A stretch of DNA of 64,000 nucleotides, from contig CAZIFQ010000001.1 of assembly GCA_964538375.1 (NCBI GenBank), positions 186,001 to 250,000 on the forward strand, given 5' to 3'. The notes beneath the pieces were generated by a model. That model saw only the letters and a list, made by a program, of their open reading frames with translations. It was not told the origin of the DNA and did not search any database. Made by a program: the position numbers and the translations under genes. Numbering within the stretch: the first letter of the stretch is position 1; every line of letters begins with the position of its first letter. Source of the stretch: JAUUZQ01 sp964538375 (GTDB taxonomy: Bacteria; Bacteroidota; Bacteroidia; Bacteroidales; GCA-2748055). Positions 1 to 8,134 of this stretch are shown here, piece after piece.

Positions 1-1
1 T

Positions 2-1150
2 GCGAATAGAATCGTGATTAGTGCCATGGCAAACACTGCCACAAAAAGCATGGGAATTCAACTAATTGGCATTAATCCTGAGCAGGAAAAAGCTATTCTT
101 GATCTGAATGAATCAATTATACCAGGAACAGGAAGCTATTTTGAAAAAGAGAGCAGGTCCAACCTTGCATTTATTGGACAGGACCTTGCCAAAGAATTAA
201 ATATAATTCGATTCAAAATTGAAAGCTCAACCATTGATAGTCTAAAACGGAAAAAAGTTCCTGAAGAAGTTCTTATAAAATTAGAACCCTATATTGGAAA
301 ACGCTTTGCGAGTCAAAAAGCTTTTACCAATGAGATGAAAAAAGCGCTTACCAGCATGGAATCCCATTCTTATGGAAAGATAATTCTTGATGAATCCTGG
401 TCATTTAGGGCAAGGTCGAAAATGACACTCACTTTTCTGGATAAGAACAATGTACAAACGGGAGGAATGTTCAGAATTGCAGGGGTATATGACATTAAAA
501 ACAGCATGTACGAAAAAATAAATGTGTTTGTTCTGAGCTCAGATTTAGCACGTTTAGCGGCAATAGGCCCCTCTGATTACCATCAAACAATCATTAAAAT
601 TAATGATCCCGAGAAAGCAAAAGAAATTGCTGCTCTGATTGCAGAAAATAATAAAGACCTGGAGGTTCGAACATGGAAAGAAATATCTCCTGAACTGGCG
701 ATGATGGTAGGTATGTTAGAGAAATTTAACACTGTATTCATGGTGTTGATCCTGGCTGCACTTTCATTCGGGATTGTAAACACTATGCTTATGGTAGTGC
801 TGGAAAGAACAAAAGAGCTAGGTATGCTCACTGCCATTGGAATGAATAAGAAGAAGGTTTTTTCTATGATTATGTCTGAATCTATATTTCTATCAATGGT
901 GGGAGGAATTGTAGGAATGATTGTTAGTGCCCTGATGCTCAAACTCACTTCAACCAATGGAATAAATTTTGAATCAGCAACAGAAGGCCTGGAAGCCATG
1001 GGGTTTACCGCACACATCTATCCCAGTGTGCCCGGTTCCTTTTTTGTAACAGTAACCATACTCATCATAATTACAGGAATATTGTCATCCATATATCCAG
1101 CTTTAAAGGCTCTGAAACTTGATCCTGCAGAAGCCCTTAGAACAGAATAA
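2..1150 (+). CDS. FtsX/MacB-like ABC transporter permease, 5' end cut by window
   Basis: Inner-membrane subunit of a MacB/LolCDE-type ABC transporter, a class that moves lipoproteins or other envelope substrates using mechanical force rather than acting as a classical pore. The frame is open to the first base of the window, so the N-terminal membrane helix and part of the periplasmic domain are missing. About 235 residues of MacB_PCD-like periplasmic domain are followed by three hydrophobic segments near residues 242-262, 285-307 and 340-362. The link between helices reads ERTKELGMLTAIGMNKKKV and the C-terminus ends LDPAEALRTE, both typical of FtsX-domain permeases. The matching ATPase starts 21 nt downstream. 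The exact substrate cannot be told; the family call is firm. Confidence 0.9.
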   Translation, partial: ANRIVISAMANTATKSMGIQLIGINPEQEKAILDLNESIIPGTGSYFEKESRSNLAFIGQDLAKELNIIRFKIESSTIDSLKRKKVPEEVLIKLEPYIGKRFASQKAFTNEMKKALTSMESHSYGKIILDESWSFRARSKMTLTFLDKNNVQTGGMFRIAGVYDIKNSMYEKINVFVLSSDLARLAAIGPSDYHQTIIKINDPEKAKEIAALIAENNKDLEVRTWKEISPELAMMVGMLEKFNTVFMVLILAALSFGIVNTMLMVVLERTKELGMLTAIGMNKKKVFSMIMSESIFLSMVGGIVGMIVSALMLKLTSTNGINFESATEGLEAMGFTAHIYPSVPGSFFVTVTILIIITGILSSIYPALKALKLDPAEALRTE

Positions 1151-1171
1151 TAACATTATAAAAAACATATC

Positions 1172-1864
1172 ATGAAAGTACTGGAATTAAATAATGTACA
1201 TAAGATTTACAACAGTTCAGAAGTAAAAGTTCATGCTGTCAATGGAATATCAATAGACTTTGAACAAGGTGAGTTTACAGCTATTGTCGGACCTTCGGGT
1301 TCTGGTAAAACTACCCTGTTGAATATGATTGGGGGATTGGACAATCCAACAGAAGGACAAATCCTGGTGGATAAAACAAACTTATCTACCTTGAAATCTT
1401 CCAAGCTGATCGATTTCAGAATGAAAAATATTGGTTTTGTATTTCAATCCTATAACCTGATACCTGTTTTGACAGCTAAAGAGAACGTGGAGTTCATCAT
1501 GAACCTGCAAAAATGGCCAAAAAAAGAACGACAGGAAAGAACTTTGGAGCTGCTCAATGCTGTGGGGCTTGGCGACAGGATCAACAGTCGTCCTTCGAAA
1601 CTTTCAGGAGGTCAACAGCAACGTGTAGCTGTTGCGCGGGCACTTGCCTCAAAGCCAAAGTTTATACTCGCGGATGAGCCCACTGCCAATCTTGATTCAA
1701 AATCAACCGAAACACTCATCGAAATCATGGAGACCCTGAACAAGGAAGAGAATATCACTTTTATCTTTTCTACGCATGATGCAAGGGTTGTGAAAAGAGC
1801 CAGGCGTGTAGTTACCATCGAGGATGGAAAAATTCTGACGGATGAGAGGATAGAAAAGAGGTAG
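1172..1864 (+). CDS. ABC transporter ATP-binding protein, LolD/MacB type
   Basis: Cytoplasmic ATPase that powers the adjacent FtsX-like permease. At 230 residues it has the normal length of the LolD/FtsE/MacB-ATPase family. Visible motifs are Walker A GPSGSGKTTLLN (about residues 40-51), Q-loop GFVFQSYNLIPVLT, signature LSGGQQQRVAVARAL, Walker B FILADEPTANLD and the switch histidine in FSTHDARV. The start is an ATG 21 nt after the permease stop, consistent with one operon. The family is known for lipoprotein release or macrolide and peptide export; which of these applies here is not visible. Confidence 0.93.
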   Translation: MKVLELNNVHKIYNSSEVKVHAVNGISIDFEQGEFTAIVGPSGSGKTTLLNMIGGLDNPTEGQILVDKTNLSTLKSSKLIDFRMKNIGFVFQSYNLIPVLTAKENVEFIMNLQKWPKKERQERTLELLNAVGLGDRINSRPSKLSGGQQQRVAVARALASKPKFILADEPTANLDSKSTETLIEIMETLNKEENITFIFSTHDARVVKRARRVVTIEDGKILTDERIEKR

Positions 1865-1954
1865 AATTTATACTGTCTTCTGATGAAATGAAGGAATGAA
1901 GGAATGGTTGTAATGTAAGTGATGGGCATACCCAACACAATACAAAAACTCTAA

Positions 1955-3112
1955 ATGAAAAAATTAGCAATATTTCTACTGCTACAATTAACTGTAATCT
2001 CTGCATTCTGCCAACGAGAGATAACTATTGATGGTTACCTGAACGACATGCAGTCGGTTTATCATATCCAGGACCTGGGATGGTTGTGGGAAAATCAACT
2101 GCATAACAGGTTAAACCTTAACATCTATCCGGCTGACTGGTTACAGATTTCATTCCAGGGACGTACCCGTTTTATGCAAGGTAACATGAACAGTAATTTT
2201 CCGGGATATGGCGAAATGATGGATCAAGACGCAGGGTGGATTGATGCTACATACGCTACTGACGGTACATATAATGCTGATGTCGGATATGTTTTTACAA
2301 CGATGCTTGATCGTGCTTATGCTGAATTTACTTTAGGAAATTTCGTCGGTACGGTAGGCCGACAACGTATCAACTGGGGCCAAACCTTTGCCTGGAATCC
2401 TAATGACATTTTTAATTCCTATTCCTATTTCGATGTAGACTATCCCGAACGTCCTGGAGCAGATGCTGTCAGGTTACAGTATTATACAGGCATGGCGTCA
2501 AATATTGAGGTAGCCGCGAAAATTGACAGTGCCAATAAAATAACTGCCGCTGGATACTTCAGGTTTAACCTGGGGGGCTATGATTTTCAGCTTCTGGGTG
2601 GTATTCTTTCAGAAGAAGATTTAGTTGTCGGAGCCGGCTGGAGTGGGAATATTTCTACTGTTTCATTCAGGGGAGAAGCCAGTTATTTTCATGACCTGGA
2701 AGAATATAAAGACACCACGGGCATCGTCATCGCTTCCGCTGGCCTGGATTATACATTTAGAAACTCGCTATTTCTGCAAGGAGAAGTCCTCTACTCCGCT
2801 TATGCGAAAAATCAAAATATTACCAGCTTGCTCAATATCTTGAGTGCTGATATGACTGTAAAAACTATTGGATTTACTGAATGGTCCGTATTTGCCAACA
2901 TCTCTTACCCTATAACACCTTTAATTAATTCTTCATTTGCCGCTATGTATTATCCTGATTGGAAAGGGTTTTATGTTGGGCCATCTATTGATGTATCGGC
3001 CATGAACAATTTGAAATTTTCATTGATATTCCAGGGATTCTCTATGAAGTTCAACGGCATGGATCGGCAAAATAACTACATCGCTTATGCCAAAATAAAA
3101 TGGAGTTTCTAA
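1955..3112 (+). CDS. Outer-membrane beta-barrel protein, DUF1302-like
   Basis: A 385-residue exported protein with a cleavable signal peptide (MKKLAIFLLLQLTVISAFC, then Q) and a body of alternating aromatic/hydrophobic strands ending in WSF, the usual outer-membrane barrel C-terminus. The segment GRQRINWGQTFAWNPNDIF followed by DYPERPGADAVRLQYY resembles the conserved region of DUF1302 barrels. It lies 90 nt after the ABC ATPase on the same strand, so it may be the outer-membrane partner of that transporter, though the gap contains no clear promoter or terminator and co-transcription is an inference. Function otherwise unknown. Confidence 0.7.
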   Translation: MKKLAIFLLLQLTVISAFCQREITIDGYLNDMQSVYHIQDLGWLWENQLHNRLNLNIYPADWLQISFQGRTRFMQGNMNSNFPGYGEMMDQDAGWIDATYATDGTYNADVGYVFTTMLDRAYAEFTLGNFVGTVGRQRINWGQTFAWNPNDIFNSYSYFDVDYPERPGADAVRLQYYTGMASNIEVAAKIDSANKITAAGYFRFNLGGYDFQLLGGILSEEDLVVGAGWSGNISTVSFRGEASYFHDLEEYKDTTGIVIASAGLDYTFRNSLFLQGEVLYSAYAKNQNITSLLNILSADMTVKTIGFTEWSVFANISYPITPLINSSFAAMYYPDWKGFYVGPSIDVSAMNNLKFSLIFQGFSMKFNGMDRQNNYIAYAKIKWSF

Positions 3113-3166
3113 ATTAGCTGGCATTATTGTTGAGGGAAAAAGAGTAATAATTCGTATTTTAACTTC

Positions 3167-3622
3167 ATGAGAACTGTTATTCAGCGTGTACAACATGCGC
3201 AAATTACTATCAATCAATGGACTCATAAAAGCATTGGAAAAGGGCTGCTGGTTTTGCTTGGAATAGAAAAGGAGGATACCCCGGAAGATATTGAATGGTT
3301 GTGCAGTAAAATTGCCCGGCTCAGAATATTCAATGATGAAAATGATAAAATGAATCTTTCAGTTCAGGATATTTCAGGAGAAATTATGGTTGTTAGCCAG
3401 TTTACCCTACATGCCAGTACAAAAAAAGGAAATCGTCCTTCTTGGATAAAGGCAGCCGATCCGGAACTTGCTGAACCGATGTACCTGGACTTTGTTGAAA
3501 AATTACAATCTTATCTTGACAAGCGGAAAGTTCTTACCGGGGAATTTGGAGCACACATGAATATAGAGCTCTTGAATGATGGTCCGGTTACCATTATTAT
3601 GGATTCTAAAAACAGGGAATAA
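3167..3622 (+). CDS. dtd: D-aminoacyl-tRNA deacylase
   Basis: Hydrolyses D-amino acids (and glycine) mischarged on tRNA, a cytoplasmic proofreading step in translation. The 151-residue length is normal. The protein starts MRTVIQRV, carries the active-site motif SQFTLHAS around residue 77 and the cis-proline motif NDGPVT near residue 137, the two signatures of the DTD fold. Its TAA stop overlaps by one base the ATG of the next reading frame (TAATG), which indicates translational coupling with the MazG-like gene that follows, even though that gene is now broken. Confidence 0.96.
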   Translation: MRTVIQRVQHAQITINQWTHKSIGKGLLVLLGIEKEDTPEDIEWLCSKIARLRIFNDENDKMNLSVQDISGEIMVVSQFTLHASTKKGNRPSWIKAADPELAEPMYLDFVEKLQSYLDKRKVLTGEFGAHMNIELLNDGPVTIIMDSKNRE

Positions 3623-3916
3623 TGACAATAAATGAAGCACAAGAGGTAGTTGATCAGTGGATTGCAAAATATGGCTGTCCTCACTGAAGAAGTGGGGGAA
3701 CTTGCCAGGATTATTTCCCGTGAATACGGAGAACAATCCTATAAAGAATCGGACGAAAAGAAATCATTAGAAGATGAGCTTGCAGATATACTTTTTGTTG
3801 TAATTTGCATTGCGAATCAAACGGGGACCAATTTGCAGGAAGCTTTTCACAAAAACATGGAAAAGAAAACCAATAGAGATTCCACGAGACATAAAGAGAA
3901 CATGAAACTTACGTAA
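3622..3916 (+). pseudogene. MazG-like nucleotide pyrophosphohydrolase, frameshifted by an internal deletion
   Basis: MazG-like enzymes hydrolyse nucleoside triphosphates to monophosphates. A start at 3622, coupled to the dtd stop, encodes MTINEAQEVVDQWIAKYG and then meets TGA at 3685. The rest of the family sequence (NMAVLTEEVGELARIISREY through KKTNRDSTRHKEN) continues in the +1 frame to 3916. Family members, as I know them, have about eight further residues between the KYG and NMA blocks. The sequence AAATATGG at 3667-3674 serves both as K-Y-G and as (K)N-M-A, so a 32-nt deletion between two AAATATGG copies explains the loss. A shortened protein could still start at TTG 3650 or ATG 3671, but would lack the first helix. 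Confidence 0.8.
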
Positions 3917-3929
3917 AAGGGAAGCGAAC

Positions 3930-4805
3930 ATGAAATATTTTTCAGAATTTCAATTTTCAGTTGACGACGAACAAATAGAATCTTTGCTCACAGAGATTAA
4001 ATCAGGAATAGCAATGCCGCCCAATAAGGAGGTGTTAAATTTATTATTCAGCATCCTGGATTTAACTTCTTTAAGCGAAAAAGACAATGCTAACAATATT
4101 GGTAAACTGTGTGAACAGGTAAACCTGCTTGATGAAAGCTATCCTGATTTGCCTGCTCCGGCAGCAATCTGTGTCTACCCGGAATTAGTAATGTTATCAC
4201 GTACAAAAATCAATAACCCCCTTGTAAATATTGCCGCAGTAGGCGGGGGATTCCCTGCATCCCAAACCTTCCTTGAGATAAAACTCAAAGAAATAGAAAT
4301 GGCCATAGAAACGGGTGCTGAAGAGATTGATATTGTCTTGCCTGTGGGAAAATTCCTGTTGGGATTATATGAAGAAATCTTTGAGGAGATCAACCTAATA
4401 AAAGAAGTGATGGGGTCTCATCATCTGAAGGTAATCCTTGAAACAGGTTCTCTTACAAATTTAACTGAAGTTCGAAAAGCGTCATTCCTGGCTATGGACG
4501 CCGGGGCAGACTTTATTAAAACATCCACAGGGAAAACCGGTATCGGGGCCAGTCCGGATTCTTTCGCCGTAATGTGCATGGCTATAAAGGAGTATTATGA
4601 GAAAACCGGCAAAAAGGTGGGGATAAAACCTGCCGGAGGAATATCGGATGTTGAAACAGCCCTGATATATTACAATATTGTTAAAAATGTGCTCGGAGAA
4701 GCGTGGCTGCATCCCGAAAAATTCCGAATCGGAGCCAGCCGTCTCGCAAATGCAATACTGGGAATGATTTATGATAAAGGAGAAGATTTTAAATACTTCG
4801 GCTAG
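3930..4805 (+). CDS. deoC: Deoxyribose-phosphate aldolase
   Basis: Cleaves 2-deoxyribose-5-phosphate to glyceraldehyde-3-phosphate and acetaldehyde, the last step of deoxynucleoside catabolism in the cytoplasm. The 291-residue class I aldolase shows NIAAVGGGFPASQT, EEIDIVLPVGKFL, ILETGSL, the Schiff-base lysine block DFIKTSTGKTG (Lys197) and the second lysine in VGIKPAGGI (Lys233). It belongs to the longer DeoC group, with about 50 extra N-terminal residues relative to the short enzymes. It starts 13 nt after the broken mazG-like gene and ends the rightward run that begins with dtd. Confidence 0.95.
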   Translation: MKYFSEFQFSVDDEQIESLLTEIKSGIAMPPNKEVLNLLFSILDLTSLSEKDNANNIGKLCEQVNLLDESYPDLPAPAAICVYPELVMLSRTKINNPLVNIAAVGGGFPASQTFLEIKLKEIEMAIETGAEEIDIVLPVGKFLLGLYEEIFEEINLIKEVMGSHHLKVILETGSLTNLTEVRKASFLAMDAGADFIKTSTGKTGIGASPDSFAVMCMAIKEYYEKTGKKVGIKPAGGISDVETALIYYNIVKNVLGEAWLHPEKFRIGASRLANAILGMIYDKGEDFKYFG

Positions 4806-4895
4806 TAATTGTTAATTCAATTTATTACATTTGCATAGAGACTAATGCGTTCTTTAAAATATAAGGAGAGTTTTTTTTGAAATTCTTCTACCGCA

Positions 4896-4981
4896 AAGCG
4901 GTTCGATAGCAATTCCATTCTCATAGAGACGGGTTGAATTCCATGGCTTTTTTTCTTCAATATCGGACCGCTTCTTTTTTT
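4896..4981 (+). terminator. Long inverted repeat with T-run between convergent genes
   Basis: AAGCGGTTCGATA (4896-4908) pairs with TATCGGACCGCTT (4961-4973), 13 pairs with one G-U, followed directly by a run of T to 4981. The loop is long (52 nt). The position, between the ends of deoC and the leftward TPR gene, fits an intrinsic terminator for deoC. The long loop makes this less certain than a compact hairpin. Confidence 0.5.
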
Positions 4982-4983
4982 GC

Positions 4984-7209
4984 CTATTTTTGATTGTAGC
5001 GCAGATAATCCATCATCAAAGGAACCTCATCCGTGTCAATCCCATTCTTGAGTAAAATGGGTAAATCATCCTCCATTATCTTCTGTAAGTCAGCCAATGA
5101 AAAGTTGCTGTAGTTTGTAGAAAGTATATAATTTTCTATTGCCGATTTCCTCTCTCCCATGGCCCATTTAACATGGCCGTAATTCACATAATCGTAATAA
5201 TCAGGATTTGCTTCAAATACTTTTTCAAAATATTTTGCTGACTTATCCAATTCCCCAAGCGCGAAATAGCACCAGGCGATTGGTCGAATTACATTGGTGT
5301 TTTTGGGATCCTGGTATTCAATCTTAAAATATTGCTGAATCGCAGTGTCATATTTCTCCAGTTTCAGGTTACAATACCCGATCAATGACTCTATCTTTGA
5401 ATCATCCGGTTTTTCCAATAAAAGACGCTTGTAAACATCTAAAGCTAGCTCGTATTGTTCCATCCGGCGATAACATATTCCCATGTTCTTCAGGACCCAT
5501 GTTCCCGGATTGCCATTCAAATCAATTGTATTGTAATACTCAAGGGCATAACGAAACTGCCCTATTCTCTGATGGCAATATCCTGCCTTTTCCAAAAGCT
5601 CCGGATTCTCAGCATCTTTTTCCAGCAACAACTTAAATATATCCAGTGCTTCTTCATAATGTCCCTTTTCAAAGAAATACTCAGCAATATTTCTAAATAT
5701 TAGCTTGTCAGAAATTAAAGAATTAAAAAAGAAAGAGTGGTACATTTCCAGTTTTCCGGTAAACACATCTTCAAATTCATTTTTAAATGGCGAAAGCTTA
5801 AAGAAGCGGTAAAGATCCTGGATATATTGTACAAAAACTGTTCTTCTTACAAAATCTCCACTCATTAATTCTTCATCAGATACCATTTCAGACAAACCTT
5901 CCATTTCCATCATAAATGCATTCGATAGCATTTTCTTTTGGTCATCAGGCAGAAATTTGAGATTAAGAATGAAACTATACTTATCAGAGTTACATAAGAA
6001 TGGCATTTTTTTTAAGCCGGAGATAAACATCTCAGGATTAAAATCTTCTGACTCCATCGCATAAACCTCTGACAGGTCTTGATTTTCTTCGTAGAAAGGT
6101 ATCAACCAGTTGGTAAGTTCATTAAAGAAGGGAAAGCTTTTAAGCATTGAGAAAGTGGTCATGTATACATCGGCTCCCTCCATCTGCAACTGCATAAATT
6201 CGTCTACCTTTTGATACAAATCATCTGATTCCTTAAACACGCTTTCCCAATCTGGATTTCGTTTTTCTTCTGCATCTTCATCCTCCAGGTCCTCCATTTT
6301 TAACTTATCCTCCAATTTCGGTTTCAACTTCACCATCTCCGGTATAATATCTTCCTGTAGCTTTTTTCCCAATTCAAGCGTATCTCTGGTCCTGATAATT
6401 TGCAGGGTGATCTGTTCAAGAATTTTATCTAAATTAATATTGTCTTTAACGACCTCCAACCGGGTGATTATTGATGGATATAGACGCAATCTCTTGTCAT
6501 AGAGATATAGAAGGATCACAAGAGCAACCAATGCTCTTCCAGATACCTGTGGATTTTCCATCTCTGCAAAATCAATCAGGCGGTGTATCTTTTCTTCATC
6601 CCAATAACGCAGGCCTGAAAGAAGAATGGCACTCACCTGTATGGATTGTTCATACCAGGTGAAATCCCGACAGGTAATCAAAGCGTTCACAAGACCATTC
6701 TCCGCCTCTTTGTAATTATCAGTAAGCCAGAGGTGCTTGAATATTTCCATCACAAGACCTCTCCTTTTTAAGTCTGATGTTTTCGGGGTGGTTTTATCTT
6801 CGTTTATTATTTCATCCAATTCAATTCTAAAAGCGAGGTCATCAAGTGTTTCTATGACGCCTTTCCCGGTAAGTTTCTGCTTCTTTTCCAGTTCATCTTT
6901 TAATGTAAAAGTATGCCATCCTGCATATTTCATAAGTAAAGCAGCTCGCACCTTATCGGCAAGAATAAGAATAGAAACCTGAAGCTTTTGATAGACTTTC
7001 TCCCGTTCCGGATCATGTACTCCATCCAGGGTATACCTCAACATTTGCTCATAGGTAGATTCAAGATGTTCCTGCTGCACAAAAAAATCACTGAAATCAG
7101 ATTCAGCAATCAATTCATTCAGAATATCGAGGGCGTCTTTTATCTTCTTTGAAGCGATAAGAGAACACAGTTGGTTATATCTTGAGTTTATCTTTTTGAC
7201 ATTAATCAT
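4984..7209 (-). CDS. Large TPR-repeat protein
   Basis: A protein of about 741 residues with no signal peptide, probably cytoplasmic. The C-terminal third contains consecutive tetratricopeptide repeats, for example AEYFFEKGHYEEALDIFKLL, ENPELLEKAGYCHQRIGQ and ALDVYKRLLLEKPDDSKIE, spanning roughly residues 510-690. The N-terminal 450 residues are helical, with an acidic patch, and not recognised. TPRs bind other proteins, so a scaffold role is likely, but no partner is visible. I place the start at the ATG at 7209 (MINVKKINSRY) rather than at the upstream TTG at 7236. Transcribed leftward, about 110 nt after the DUF4395 gene. Confidence 0.8.
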   Translation of the reverse strand: MINVKKINSRYNQLCSLIASKKIKDALDILNELIAESDFSDFFVQQEHLESTYEQMLRYTLDGVHDPEREKVYQKLQVSILILADKVRAALLMKYAGWHTFTLKDELEKKQKLTGKGVIETLDDLAFRIELDEIINEDKTTPKTSDLKRRGLVMEIFKHLWLTDNYKEAENGLVNALITCRDFTWYEQSIQVSAILLSGLRYWDEEKIHRLIDFAEMENPQVSGRALVALVILLYLYDKRLRLYPSIITRLEVVKDNINLDKILEQITLQIIRTRDTLELGKKLQEDIIPEMVKLKPKLEDKLKMEDLEDEDAEEKRNPDWESVFKESDDLYQKVDEFMQLQMEGADVYMTTFSMLKSFPFFNELTNWLIPFYEENQDLSEVYAMESEDFNPEMFISGLKKMPFLCNSDKYSFILNLKFLPDDQKKMLSNAFMMEMEGLSEMVSDEELMSGDFVRRTVFVQYIQDLYRFFKLSPFKNEFEDVFTGKLEMYHSFFFNSLISDKLIFRNIAEYFFEKGHYEEALDIFKLLLEKDAENPELLEKAGYCHQRIGQFRYALEYYNTIDLNGNPGTWVLKNMGICYRRMEQYELALDVYKRLLLEKPDDSKIESLIGYCNLKLEKYDTAIQQYFKIEYQDPKNTNVIRPIAWCYFALGELDKSAKYFEKVFEANPDYYDYVNYGHVKWAMGERKSAIENYILSTNYSNFSLADLQKIMEDDLPILLKNGIDTDEVPLMMDYLRYNQK

Positions 7210-7317
7210 GACCCATATTTTCCTATTTACGCCCAAATATTAAGCCAGAAAAAAATGCGGACAATATGGCAGATATTTAGAAGCAAAAAGAGAAAATTTT
7301 TGGTCTCCGTAATAACT

Positions 7318-7761
7318 CTATTTGTCCTTATACAAGGGAAGAACAATATAAGTATAAACCCAGCAACCCGCACAGAAGTTAATTCCGCATTCCAAAAATG
7401 CAAAGAGCATAAGAACTGCACCAATGCTTATCAAGGCAATATTAAAATTCAACAATGCAGCCAGCGTCATTAGCACTGATAATGAAAAGCCCATCCTGGC
7501 CGCAAAAATCTTAGGCGCCTTATCAATTAAATGTGGCTTAAGTTTTAAAGATTTAACTATATACATTGAAATCCAACTTAGAGGGCTATAGCGTGCCTTT
7601 GTAAAAGATCGTAAATAGAAATCCAATACCAGGTATGCCGGGATAAAGAAGTTAGGGAATAAAATTGTTATTCCGGTAAATAACACCACCCAAAGAGCGG
7701 TAAATCTTACAATATTTTCATCCACTTTTTGAGGTGAAACGGGGCATATTAAATTTTTCAT
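7318..7761 (-). CDS. DUF4395 membrane protein
   Basis: A 147-residue membrane protein starting MKNLICPVSPQKVDENIVRF, with the Cys-Pro-x-x N-terminal block, the segment LVLDFYLRSF near residue 45, APKIFAARMGF near residue 83, and the C-terminal FAFLECGINFCAGCWVY. This order and the paired cysteines near the end are characteristic of DUF4395, a family of unknown function that often occurs with thiol-redox proteins. Four hydrophobic segments can be seen (about 22-38, 40-50, 92-110, 112-135). It lies upstream of the TPR gene on the same strand. Confidence 0.8.
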   Translation of the reverse strand: MKNLICPVSPQKVDENIVRFTALWVVLFTGITILFPNFFIPAYLVLDFYLRSFTKARYSPLSWISMYIVKSLKLKPHLIDKAPKIFAARMGFSLSVLMTLAALLNFNIALISIGAVLMLFAFLECGINFCAGCWVYTYIVLPLYKDK

Positions 7762-7879
7762 CTTCCTGTCTTTTTCTCTTAGACTTATATTGTTCGGAAA
7801 CCTTACAACAACTTATTTGATTAAGAAGTTTACTGCATACAGTTTTTTTAACTTTTTTGGCAAATAAAAATCCTCTTAG

Positions 7880-8026
7880 CTAAGCGCGACAAAATTAACC
7901 TGGGAAGAATTTGTTCCCACAAGGCCTTTTGAGTATTTCCTCTTTGATGAGAAACTGGATTCATTATATAAAGATGAACAGAAGCTTAGTAAACTCTCAA
8001 TTATAAAGAACCCGGAAAACAACTAG
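7880..8026 (+). pseudogene. Relic of an FtsX/MacB-type ABC permease
   Basis: An open frame without start codon reads TWEEFVPTRPFEYFLFDEK, then LDSLYKDEQKLSKLS, and stops at TAG 8024. That is the periplasmic-domain end of MacB_PCD/FtsX permeases (family pattern FVPxRPFEYFFLDE..LYxxE). The next family segment, the membrane helix, is missing. The frame is closed upstream by TAG at 7877. So about 45 codons of a once roughly 800-residue permease remain. The 7762-7879 stretch before it holds nothing I recognise. Confidence 0.75.
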
Positions 8027-8046
8027 TGTTCTCCGGGTTTCTTTAT
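8008..8046 (+). terminator. Intrinsic terminator
   Basis: AACCCGGA (8009-8016) pairs with TCCGGGTT (8032-8039), extended by AAC/GTT inside, followed by TTTCTTT. It overlaps the last codons of the permease relic, so it probably survives from the lost gene's transcript or came with the deletion junction. Confidence 0.7.
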
Positions 8047-8134
8047 ATCACTTGGTGAATGACTATATTTACGCATCCATATTTTTAATCGATATACGGC
8101 TGGAGAGCAATGGGCAGTGAGTAGTGAAAAATAA

